DNA of 64,000 bases from Vandiemenella viatica. Lineage: Eukaryota; Arthropoda; Insecta; Orthoptera; Morabidae. This document shows positions 54,087 to 63,905 of the stretch, one piece after another (position 1 is the first letter of the stretch; each line of letters begins with the position of its first letter). A program made the translations under genes and the position numbers. The notes under the pieces are model-generated. The model worked only from the letters and a program-made list of their open reading frames with translations. It made no database searches and was not told the DNA's origin. The stretch spans positions 11,293,687 through 11,357,686 of the forward strand of contig CM061919.1 of assembly GCA_031002005.1 (NCBI GenBank), read 5' to 3'.

Positions 54087-55843
54087 CATGGAGGAAGGAA
54101 TAAATGGAGACGACGCAAGAGACCTTTACCACGCATGGGAGTGAAGCAGGCCGGCGGAGGAGTGGGGGGGCATGGCCGGAGTGGCGGGGGCTTGACCGCT
54201 TCCCAACAAACACGGGGAATATGTACAAACACCTCAAGGGGACTCTAGAATAAACGTGACGCCGCAATCTGGTGATGGATTATTATGTAACTCGATGAGA
54301 CAAATAAAAAATGAAGAATAAAATTTTTTGATATCCTGCTTAGTTTTCGAGATATTCTGTCTCAAATGTGAAATGGTTTTGGTTGAAATTCAGAAGAAAA
54401 AATTATTCAAAGTCAAATTTTATGATGAATTTTTATTTAAAAAGACGAGACAAATAAAAAATAAAGAGTAAAATTTTTCGATATTTCACCTAATTCTCGA
54501 GATATACTGTCTCAAAAGTGAGGTGTCTTGAGTTGAAATGCAGAAGAAAAATTTCGCAAAAGTCAAATTTAATGATGGATTCTTATGTAACACGACGAAA
54601 AAACACGATAATAAGGAATAAATGTTTTCGATATCTTGCTTAGTTTGGGGGATATACAACATCCAAATTGAGGGGTTTAGGTTTGGATGCAGGCTGGACC
54701 AAAAATTAATTCTGTCGAAGCCACAATGATTACATGGTTGACATGCAGAATGGATATTTCAGTTTTATTACTACCACTTGTAGTTAGTCTGAAATGTGTC
54801 CTAGACCAGAAAAAAAGTAAGAGGACCCACTCTATTGATGAGCAACCCAGACATTTTGTAGGCTGGTACCAGAAATAAAATGTTTATTCAGTCACCTTAA
54901 TGAACATTCTCTTGATCAAGATGTGTTGTCTAATTTCACAGCCCTACTTATTAGGACAGTCGTAAAAAAAATATCTCTCAGTTAGATTTAGATACGGGGG
55001 GAGGGGAGGGAGAATGTTGTACAAAAAAAAAGAGACTAAATTAGAAACACATTCCCCAAATTGATTTTGTTCAAAGGCCAATAACTTCTTTATTTATGAA
55101 GACCATTTTTATTTCTGCATGAACCTGTTTCGACATAAACAGATGAGAAAGATTTCAAAATCGGTAAAAATAGGTATAGACGTATTTACAAACAGAAACA
55201 AGTCTTATATGAAGCTTTAAAAATAACCTAAGTCAATGGCCTGAAATAGCTATTTAAAAAATTAATAAAACTCACAGCTTCTCACATAACAGTTAATTTC
55301 ATCATCCATTGTCAGTATAATCAGCAACGTGACGAAAGAAATCGTAATAGTAAATTCACTGAATCGCGAAGTAAAACACGCCCCTTTAAATCTCATTTTA
55401 AACACTCGTTAAAAAATAATGCTAGTCTATTATGTGCAAAATAGCAAGGTTTGCTGATTTTCTACACTACACCAAGAAAAATTTGAGAACAAAGTCATCC
55501 CATTGAGAGCTATGACTAAATATTTATTGACGTGCTGCAAAGTTTGCGGTGTCTACCTCTCACTTCAACAACGATAATTACAATTCAACTTACTTATGAA
55601 ATGATATTCCAGGTTCTTTCCTGTCTGGCTTATTTGTGCAACCGTACGCAACACAAGCTGGCATTTTTAAACACTTACACACAATACTAAATGAAATAAT
55701 CACTGCATCTACCACAATGTGAACACCTTAATTGTTGGGAAGCGCCATATGGTCGCTGCCGGTGCTGCCACCATGCGGGAGAGTTTAGTGCTTGCTTCAC
55801 CGATTTAACGTCACTTCTCCTCCATATAATTCCTTCCTCCATG
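54087..55843 (-). mobile_element. P-like THAP element, array unit 2
   Basis: 1757 bases, same layout as unit 1, with CATGGAGGAAGGAATAAATGG at the left end. Nearly identical to unit 3 and slightly different from unit 1 (for example AATTCTCGAG against AGTTCTCGAG in the second subrepeat), so units 2 and 3 share the most recent duplication. Confidence 0.78.
55594..55664 (-). pseudogene. THAP-domain first exon, unit 2
   Basis: Identical in reading to the exon in unit 1: MPACVAYGCTNK to FHK, donor GTAAGT. Confidence 0.8.
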
Positions 55844-55855
55844 TTTGAAAGGGGT

Positions 55856-57611
55856 CATGGAGGAAGGAATAAATGGAGACGACGCAAGAGACCTTTACCA
55901 CGCATGGGAGTGAAGCAGGCCGGCGGAGGAGTGGGGGGGCATGGCCGGAGTGGCGGGGGCTTGACCGCTTCCCAACAAACACGGGGAATATGTACAAACA
56001 CCTCAAGGGGACTCTAGAATAAACGTGACGCCGCAATCTGGTGATGGATTATTATGTAACTCGATGAGACAAATAAAAAATGAAGAATAAAATTTTTTGA
56101 TATCCTGCTTAGTTTTCGAGATATTCTGTCTCAAATGTGAAATGGTTTTGGTTGAAATTCAGAAGAAAAAATTATTCAAAGTCAAATTTTATGATGAATT
56201 TTTATTTAAAAAGACGAGACAAATAAAAAATAAAGAGTAAAATTTTTCGATATTTCACCTAATTCTCGAGATATACTGTCTCAAAAGTGAGGTGTCTTGA
56301 GTTGAAATGCAGAAGAAAAATTTCGCAAAAGTCAAATTTAATGATGGATTCTTATGTAACACGACGAAAAAACACGATAATAAGGAATAAATGTTTTCGA
56401 TATCTTGCTTAGTTTGGGGGATATACAACATCCAAATTGAGGGGTTTAGGTTTGGATGCAGGCTGGACCAAAAATTAATTCTGTCGAAGCCACAATGATT
56501 ACATGGTTGACATGCAGAATGGATATTTCAGTTTTATTACTACCACTTGTAGTTAGTCTGAAATGTGTCCTAGACCAGAAAAAAAAGTAAGAGGACCCAC
56601 TCTATTGATGAGCAACCCAGACATTTTGTAGGCTGGTACCAGAAATAAAATGTTTATTCAGTCACCTTAATGAACATTCTCTTGATCAAGATGTGTTGTC
56701 TAATTTCACAGCCCTACTTATTAGGACAGTCGTAAAAAAAATATCTCTCAGTTAGATTTAGATACGGGGGGAGGGGAGGGAGAATGTTGTACAAAAAAAA
56801 AAGAGACTAAATTAGAAACACATTCCCCAAATTGATTTTGTTCAAAGGCCAATAACTTCTTTATTTATGAAGCCCATTTTTCTGCATGAACCTGTTTCGA
56901 CATAAATAGATGAGAAAGATTTCAAAATCGGTAAAAATAGGTATAGACGTATTTACAAACAGAAACAAGTCTTATATGAAGCTTTAAAAATAACCTAAGT
57001 CAATGACCTGAAATAGCTATTTAAAAAAATTAATAAAACTCACAGCTTCTCACATAACAGTTAATTTCATCATCCATTGTCAGTATAATCAGCAACGTGA
57101 CGAAAGAAATCGTAATAGTAAATTCACTGAATCGCGAAGTAAAACACGCCCCTTTAAATCTCATTTTAAACACTCGTTAAAAAATAATGCTAGTCTATTA
57201 TGTGCAAAATAGCAAGGTTTGCTGATTTTCTACACTACACCAAGAAAAATTTGAGAACAAAGTCATCCCATTGAGAGCTATGACTAAATATTTATAGACG
57301 TGCTGCAAAGTTTGCGGTGTCTACCGCTCACTTCAACAACGATAATTACAATTCAACTTACTTATGAAATGATATTCCAGGTTCTTTCCTGTCTGGCCTA
57401 TTTGTGCAACCGTACGCAACACAAGCTGGCATTTTTAAACACTTATACACAATACTAAATGAAATAATCACTGCATCTACCACAATGCGAACACCTTAAT
57501 TGTTGGGAAGCGCCATATGGTCGCTGCCGGTGCTGCCACCATGCGGGAGAGTTTAGTGCTTGCTTCACCGATTTAACGTCACTTCTCCTCCATATAATTC
57601 CTTCCTCCATG
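55856..57611 (-). mobile_element. P-like THAP element, array unit 3
   Basis: 1756 bases. Same structure. Small private changes near its right part (GAAGCCCATTTTTCTGCATG, with a short deletion at about 56872, and TTATAGACGTGC at 57292). Its right end is followed by ATTTGAAAC and a short array of CCTCCATGATTTGAAACA repeats. Confidence 0.78.
57362..57432 (-). pseudogene. THAP-domain first exon, unit 3
   Basis: MPACVAYGCTNRPDRKEPGI then SFHK and the donor; one conservative change (K to R at residue 12) compared with units 1 and 2. Confidence 0.78.
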
Positions 57612-57658
57612 ATTTGAAACACCTCCTCCATGATTTGAAACACCTCCATGATTTGAAA
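57612..57658 (+). repeat. Short tandem of element tip plus flank
   Basis: ATTTGAAACACCTCCTCCATG, ATTTGAAACACCTCCATG and ATTTGAAA: three repeats of the flank motif with partial element tips, between unit 3 and the inverted unit 4. Confidence 0.8.
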
Positions 57659-57792
57659 CATGGAGGAAGGAAATATATGGAGGAGAAGTGACGTTAAGGG
57701 GGGTTTAGACGACCGGACCGGATCTGAAAAAACGGGCACCCGATAAAGGGTTCCCCCACCATTCTACCAGATTTTCCCTTGGTCGATCGTTA

Positions 57793-58881
57793 GGCTGCTT
57801 TTCCACTACGCGGCTAGTCGCGGGCGACCGCAGTCGCTAGCGGCTAGTTTTGTAGCGACTGTTGTAGCGACTGCGCGCGTGGCTGTATTCCACAAACCAG
57901 CTCATTTTCAAAATGGATGTCGAAGAAATAAATGATGTTAACAAAAAGAAAACGAAAATATATATTTGGATACATCCTTTGTTTTTTGCATTGATGCCGG
58001 AGCTTACAGAAAATGCAGTGACGCATTTATATTTCGATATAATATATACTATAAAAAGAACACACTGATACGTTATGTTTTCGTCGGTGATGATCCTTTC
58101 TAATTAACTGATAAAGTTTTGCGTCCATAAAGAGGGCGAACTTTGACAACAAAAAATAATTTTTAACTGCAGGTAAGGCGATAAATTTGGTATAATTAAT
58201 TAAATTAAATTGCAATTGAGCGCACGCTCCGGTGGCAATTTCCCCTCTTCCTGCATCCACCTACATTCGCACTCTACATATTTTAACTTTATATTCTTTC
58301 AACTTTTTGGTAAATTATTCATCATTTCTCTTGGTAACTTATTCCAATCCCTGACACCCTTACCTAAAGAAGAGAATCTTCCTACAACCCTGTACCTGAA
58401 ATCGAGTCCCAGCTTGTGGTCATGGTCATCTTTTCCCTTCCATGCATTACTTTTCATTCTTACTCCAATATCTTTCCATGTCTCCTCACCAATATATGAG
58501 TCGTACACACCCATGACTCTCTTCACCTTCATCCTGTCTTGCAATTAATCCCATTCCATCTTTTTTAAATGGCGTATATTTCACAGAGCTTTAAACGCAT
58601 ACATAGATTTTTCTATAGATAGCGTAAGCTACGTGTATTTTGCGTAATTTTGTGCGTGAAAGGCGGTCAGTCGCGCGTGGTTAGTCGCGCAGTGTGAATG
58701 GCGCAGTAATTTTACATTGCTATTGAGTAGCGCGCGGCTGCTCGAGTCGCGTGTTCTTTTGCAGTCGCGACGACTGCCAAGTCGCGGTCGCGTCAATGGG
58801 TATGGTCAATGCCATAAATGAATAAATAACCATCGCGCGCGGCCAGCCGCCCGCGGCTAGCCGCGTAGTGGAAAAGAGGCC
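57793..58881 (+). mobile_element. PIF/Harbinger-like element Y inside X
   Basis: Inverted ends GGCTGCTTTTCCACTACGCG with GCTAGTCGCGGGCG (57793-57827) and the mirror GCCCGCGGCTAGCCGCGTAG with TGGAAAAGAGGCC (58848-58881). A 3-base TTA is duplicated at 57790-57792 and 58882-58884, as in Harbinger elements (TWA). GC-rich GTCGCG subterminal repeats follow at both ends. A short reading frame at 57913 (MDVEEINDVNKKKTKIYIWI, then HPLFF) looks like the W-x-HP start of a Harbinger transposase. Contains a LINE-B fragment. Confidence 0.82.
58193..58563 (-). mobile_element. LINE-B 3' fragment inside Y
   Basis: Tail TTAATTAAATTAAATTGCAA, stem GAGCGCACGCTCCGG, GGTGGCAATTTCCC. The minus frame 58299-58544 encodes VKRVMGVYDSYIGEETWKDI and KDDHDHKLGLDFRYRVVGRF, GKGVRDWNKLP, matching the end of the ORF at 17527-18078. 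5'-truncated. Confidence 0.92.
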
Positions 58882-59093
58882 TTACACGACCAGTTATCCG
58901 GTCCGATGTCCCCGGTCCGTTTTTTTCTTCCGAAACTGTCTATGTCAGCTCTCACAGATTGTTGGTGTGCATATTGTCACGCCCAGGTTTTCAGATTCTC
59001 ATGTTCAATTCCTCATGTTTTCTAACTTTTTTTAAGATCTTTTAAGGTCGCAGACGGCCTAATGTTTCTGTACATTTATAGAAGAGCTTCATA

Positions 59094-60389
59094 GGCCGGC
59101 ATTACACTGTAAAAGATATTTGATAAAAGATATTTTATAAAATATTTTACAGTGTAATGGGGCATATTTTATAAAAGATTTCTTTTATAAATTGTAAGAC
59201 GTTGGCATTACATTTTATAAAAGATTTCAGCACCCTGAAAACTTAAAAAAAGAAAATGGCGCAAGGGACGTTACCAAAGTTGGTTATTACTGCCAAATCC
59301 ACGAAAATCTTTATTTAAATTTTTTTTAAAAATTTTAATTTAATTGCAATGGAGCACACGCTCCGGTGGCAATTTCCCTACACACCCAACTTCCCCCTAT
59401 CCTGCACCCACCTACATTTGCCCTCTACAAATTTTAACTTTAAATTCTTTTAACGTTTTCTGTAAGTTATTCATCATTCCCCTTGGTAACTCATTCCAAT
59501 CCCTGACAACCTTACCCACACCCTTGTGCCTGAAATCGAGTGCCAGCTTGTGGTCATGGTCATCTTTTCCCTGCCTTGAACTACTTTTCATACCTACTGC
59601 AATATCTTTCCATGCCTCATCGCCAGTATACGCCCTGTACACTCGCATTACCCTCCTCATCCTCCTCCTGTCTTGGGTATGAACAGAAGGAAATGTAAAG
59701 TCAGAAACATGTAGACTATACGATTAGTAATAAAAAGGTGAATACTTACGCAAAGTTAATTAGTGCTATGATAGAAGGCTGTACTGTAAAAGACGTAAAA
59801 AAGAAAATTAATATGTTAAGAAACTGGTATTTGGCAGGTTTCTGGAATACAGTAATAACAGACGGAATGCGCAGACCAGGGCGTGTGCTATATTGCAGAA
59901 TGGTGTAGTTCCGCCACCAGCAATCGAGTAAAACCCATGGCACATACACCGTAAAAATAAACACCCAATAGTATACATGGAGAAATAATTCTGATGTAGA
60001 AATTTATGGAAATGTTTTGGTAAGAATTTATTGGACCTATTCTTCAGCATCGACCATAACTTTTATAATTTGCCATGTCCTCACATTGCAGATCTTTCAC
60101 TAAACTTTGATGAACTCCTATCATATCAAGTCTCGTAATCCACGGTCTTACCTAAATATGTTTACTTCTCTTCTTTATTGTCAATAAAATACATATTGTG
60201 ACAGTTGCACTAACTGCGTCTGCAAAAGCTTTCAGGTTTACTTCATTCATTTCAGAGAACTATGACGAAAAATTTTATATAGTGTAATGGGACTGAAAAA
60301 ATATCATAAAATATCTTTGATAAAAGAAATATGATAAAATGTTTTATAAAAGATCTTGGAAAAAGATCTTTTACAGTGTAATGCCGCCC
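59094..60389 (+). mobile_element. Transposon Z (MADF-encoding) inside X
   Basis: Inverted ends GGCCGGCATTACACTGTAAA with AGAT (59094-59117) and the mirror TCTTTTACAGTGTAATGCCG CCC (60367-60389). ATA flanks both ends (59091-59093, 60390-60392), a 3-base target duplication. The left end has an internal copy of the tip (ATTTTACAGTGTAATGGGGC, 59142-59162) and TTTTATAAAAGAT repeats. Plus-strand coding pieces: ATGGCGCAAGGGACG (59256) with LPKLVITAKSTKIF and, after a LINE-B fragment, VNTYAKLISAMIEGCTVKDV with KKKINMLRNWYLAG (59740-59840), the second half of a MADF domain. Probably Harbinger-like. Confidence 0.78.
59326..59676 (-). mobile_element. LINE-B 3' fragment inside Z
   Basis: TTTAATTTAATTGCAATGGA, GCACACGCTCCGGTGGCAAT and the minus frame 59412-59660 with VMRVYRAYTGDEAWKDIAVG and KVVRDWNELPRGMMNNL. 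Almost identical to the copy at 17345 except for a deletion of GRFYFLGKG-coding bases, so the two are close relatives. Confidence 0.92.
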
Positions 60390-60945
60390 ATACCCTTGCT
60401 ACCTACTTAGATCTTATTAAAATACAGTTCGTTGCTTGGGTCCCATAAATGTTTTAAAGATTTGAGAACCTCAAGCATGTTGGTAATACATTCTTTTTCT
60501 CGGTTATCTATTTCCTTTTTCCATTGCTGAATAGAATACTCAAGTGAAATGAACAAACACCACAACACATTAAACAAATAAGCCCACGACAAAGAATAAC
60601 AATGAGGTGGAGGGGGTGACTTGGAGCGCGGGTCACGTGGTTGTAAGTGTGAAAAGGTGGGGGGACCCGATATCGGGAGTATTTTTGACCCGATCACCCG
60701 ATCACGTCGCCCCGCCCACATCTGGTCCGGTGCTGCGTTTACACGTCACGTATTCTCAGGTCGGAGGGGCGGAGCACCCGTTTTATCAGGTCCGGTCCGG
60801 TCGTCTATATCGGTAAAGCAGCTCTAAACTCTCGCGCATGCGCAGTGGCGGCAGCGGCGATATTGCGCTTCCAAACAATTGCGATGTTCACATTGTGTTA
60901 GATGCAGTGATTATTTCATTTTGTAATGTGTATAAGTGTTTTATA

Positions 60946-61016
60946 ATGCCATCTTTTGTTGCGTACGGTTGCACAAATAGGCCAGACAGGAAAGAACCTG
61001 GAATATCATTTCATAA
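60946..61016 (+). pseudogene. THAP-domain first exon, unit 4
   Basis: MPSFVAYGCTNRPDRKEPGI then SFHK and donor AA|GTAAGT. The first zinc ligand (Cys4 in units 1-3) is Phe here, so this copy could not fold a normal THAP finger. Confidence 0.78.
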
Positions 61017-61689
61017 GTAAGTTGAATTCTAATTATCGTTGTTGAAGTGGGCGGTAGAAGTTGCAAACTTCGCTGCCTGTCTATAAATATTTAGTCATGG
61101 CTCTCAATGGGATGAATTTGTTCTCAAATTTTTGTTGGTGTACTGTAGAAAATCAGCATACCTTGCTATTTTGCACATAATAAACTAGCATTACTTTTTA
61201 ACGAGTGTTGAAAATGAGATTTAACGGGGTGTGTTTTACATCGCGATTCAGTGAATTTAGTATTGCGCTTTCTTTCGTCACGTTGCAGTTTATACTGTAT
61301 GAAGAAATGAAATGTGTTAAATTGTGCTATGCAATCTAGGAATCTTGATGAAGCAAACGATGTTGTTACCGCAAATTCAAATACGCGTGTGTGGGTATGT
61401 CTACATAGTTTGATTCTGTAGCGACAATTTAATGGAGATTGTGGTAAATGCAGTCTGTACCAGAGTGGTTTTGTTGTTCCATGAGGGACAGAGAATTTAT
61501 CTATTACTGTTAGTACTGTAATTTCATGAGAACCAAGTTAGTGACAAAACGTATATCGCGATGGAAACTACTTCCAGCCATTTCCAATTAAGCTTACGAT
61601 GTATGTTAACAAGATAACTATTTTTATTCTGGTCTAGGCCGCATTTCAACCTAACCACAAGTGGTAGTAAGAAAAACTGAAATATCCAT

Positions 61690-62160
61690 TCTGCATGTAA
61701 TTCATTGTAGGTTTGGCAGAATTAATTTTTGGTCCAGGTCGCATATCAACCCAATCCCAGTATATCCCGAAAACTAAGCAAGATATCGAAAAATTTTATT
61801 CTTTATTATCGATTTGTCTCGTCGTGTTACATAAGAATCGATCATTAAATTTGACTTTTGCGAAACTTTTCTTCTCCATTTCAACTCAAGACACCTCACT
61901 TTTGATACAGTATATCTCGAGAACTAGGCGAGATATCGAAAATTTTTATTCTTTATTTTTCATTTGTCTCGTCTTTTTAAATAAGAATCCATCATCAAAT
62001 TTGACTTTGACAAATTTTTTTCTTCTGAATTTCAACCAAAACCATTTCACATTTGGGACAGAATGACTCGAAAACTAAGCAGGATATCAAAAAACTTTAT
62101 TCTTCATTTTTTATTTTTCATATCTAGTTACATAATAATCCATCACCAGATTGCGGCGTC
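61690..62160 (-). repeat. ~150-bp subrepeats of unit 4
   Basis: Three inverted units visible through TTATTCTTTATT/TTCTTCATTTTT, CGTCGTGTTACATAAGAATC, CTCGTCTTTTTAAATAAGAA and AGTTACATAATAATCCATCA, about 150 bases apart. Same trio as at 52512-52960. Confidence 0.75.
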
Positions 62161-62353
62161 ACGTTTATCCTAGAGTCCCCTTGAGGTTTTTGTACATATT
62201 CCTCGTGTCTGTATGGAAGCGGCCATGCCCCTTCCACTCCGGCCATGCCCCCCCCCCCCACTCCTCCTCCGCCCTGCTTCAATTCAATGCGTGGTGAAAG
62301 TCTCTTGCGTCGTCTCCATATATTTCTTTCCTCCATGATTTGAAATACAGAAC

Positions 62354-62361
62354 CAAATAAC
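62354..62361 (+). repeat. 8-bp target duplication (left) of hAT MITE 1
   Basis: CAAATAAC, identical to 62667-62674. Confidence 0.9.
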
Positions 62362-62666
62362 CAGTGGCGTAGCTAGGTCAACAAGGGCCCCAGTGCAAAT
62401 AATTTATTTTGTGCCCTCAGGCCAGATGGGCGACCTTTTTTTGCTTTGTGTTGCTGGTAGGGGCCCCTGAGTTGTGTTTGAGGGCCCCCCTGAGCAGAGA
62501 GGGGCTCCCTATGTCTCAGGGGGCCCCCTTAGACGACGGTAGAGCTAAAAAAAATCGCCAATTTGCCGTGAGTTCTCGTTGGCCCTCTGAACTGCGCTTG
62601 GGGGCCCCCTGACCGTAGGGGCCCCGGTGCACTGCACCGCCTAGCGCCATAGTAGCTACGCCCCTG
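62362..62666. mobile_element. hAT MITE 1
   Basis: 305 bases, starting CAGTGGCGTAGCTAGG and ending with TAGTAGCTACGCCCCTG (rc CAGGGGCGTAGCTACTA), a classic hAT terminus. Perfect 8-base target duplication. GC-rich interior with repeated GGGGCCCC blocks; no coding role. Confidence 0.93.
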
Positions 62667-62767
62667 CAAATAACACATGCGCACGTTGTATCTCATTAAG
62701 ACAGAATAGCCAAATACACCGTCTGTAATTTTTCGGGACTATTCTGCAGGGGAGCCGTGCAGGCGTA

Positions 62768-63905
62768 TCTCATTATTATTATTATTATTGCAGCTATATC
62801 GATCCTTTTTTCAGGATGTAGCCTCTTTAAGTCTATGAGCTATATTTTAGAATTTAATTCTACATAGTTTCCTTGTAGTTCTTTCCAGGCTGATCGATTT
62901 TGAGCCACCCTCTTCCAGTTCACGCCTCTAACTCGACGTTTATCCTTATCCCAGCGATCCGAGGGTCTTCCTCTTGCTCTTTTCAGGTTTCTCGGTATCC
63001 AATCCAGCACTACCGTAGTCCATCTTTCATCTCTTTGCGAGCAATATGGCCGGCCCATTGCCATTTTTTGGGTCTGTTACTTTAGTTATTGAACGAATGT
63101 GCATGGGCCTTTTCCTGTCTCTTCTTCTAAACCCTAGCATTGCTCTTCCCATAGTTCGCTGGGCAGTTCTCAGTTTTTGCTTCGTGTGACTATATTAGAG
63201 TCCAAGTCTGGCAGGCATATGTGAGGACCGGTAATACACATTGTTCAAATTCCTGTTTTTTAAGATGTACTGGCATGTTAGATTTAAAAACTATGGAATT
63301 TCTTCCATATGCTTTCCAGCCCAGCTTTATCTGTCTGTAGATCTAAGGGTTTGAGTCATCATTCATATTCAGGGCCGGCGTTAGGGGGGGGGGGTAAGCG
63401 GGTCGAAAGTACCCGGGCCCCAGGCTGATGGGGGGCCCCGAATACCGATTGTAGGGGCCCTCAGGCCATGAAGCCAAGAATCCACCCATTGTCGTCCGGC
63501 CAGTTTGTAGAGCTAAAAAAAAAAAAAGGTCGCCCATTTTACCCCGGGCCCGAAATTCCTAGCGCCGGCTCTGTTCATATTGATCAGTTGGCCAAGATAG
63601 ATGCACTGATCTACGGACTCAATACCAGAGTCTGTCATGTCTGCCTTGTCTTTATCTTTTTCTGTCCATTTGTTTTGCATGATTTTGCTTTTTGATTTAT
63701 TTATTTTAAGGCCCACTTCACTGCACGCTGCCTCTAGTTCATTTATCAGTTCTTTGAGCTCTTCCAGACTGTTTGAGAGTAAAACTATATCATCAGCGAA
63801 TGTTATGTTGTTGAGACTTCTTCCATTTATTCTCAAACCTCGGTTTTGCCATTGGACTTTTGACATAGCCAACTCTATACAGTCAATAAAATCACCACAT
63901 TCTAA
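62768..63905 (-). mobile_element. LINE-G, RTE-like, 5'-truncated
   Basis: Antisense. The 3' tail is (ATT)n at 62770-62789. The C-terminal domain at 62840-63064 has RARGRPSDRWDKDKRRVRGV and NWKRVAQNRSAWKELQGNYV. RT blocks at 63590-63872: RGLRINGRSLNNITFADDIV (FADD catalytic motif), LLSNSLEELKELINELEAAC and SEVGLKINKSKSKIM. A hAT MITE is inserted at 63370-63573. The wording matches the RTE type of endonuclease-reverse transcriptase common in animals. Confidence 0.85.
63370..63573. mobile_element. hAT MITE 2 inside LINE-G
   Basis: 204 bases, ends CAGGGCCGGCGTTAGG and CCTAGCGCCGGCTCTG. Flanked by TTCATATT at 63362-63369 and 63574-63581, a perfect 8-base target duplication. Shares the AGCTAAAAAAAA and GTCGCCCATTTT wording with hAT MITE 1, so both may use the same transposase. 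Confidence 0.93.

Larger units (their letters stand above)
57698..60807 (-). mobile_element. Transposon X (MADF-encoding, Harbinger-like?) inside unit 4
   Basis: Inverted ends: left GGTTTAGACGACCGGACCGG with ATCTGAAAAAACGGG, right (reverse) TATAGACGACCGGACCGG with ACCTGATAAAACGGG. The outermost GGGGGG of the left end has no partner, so the right tip is eroded. It sits at TTAA/ATCGG of the P-like unit. On the minus strand at 60407-60560 it encodes KKEIDNREKECITNMLEVLK and HLWDPSNELYFNKI, a MADF-domain start (the LW-x-x-x-x-x-x-Y pattern). MADF proteins accompany PIF/Harbinger transposases, so that superfamily is likely; no DDE nuclease is visible. It contains elements Y and Z. Confidence 0.7.
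57659..62337 (+). mobile_element. P-like THAP element, inverted unit 4, opened by element X
   Basis: Left end CATGGAGGAAGGAAATATATG to GACGTTAA (57659-57697), then element X (57698-60807), then the unit resumes with ATCGGTAAAGC and runs to CATATATTTCTTTCCTCCATG at 62337. Opposite orientation to units 1-3. More diverged from them than they are from each other, so probably older or from another source copy. Followed by ATTTGAAAT. About 1570 bases without X. Confidence 0.78.
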
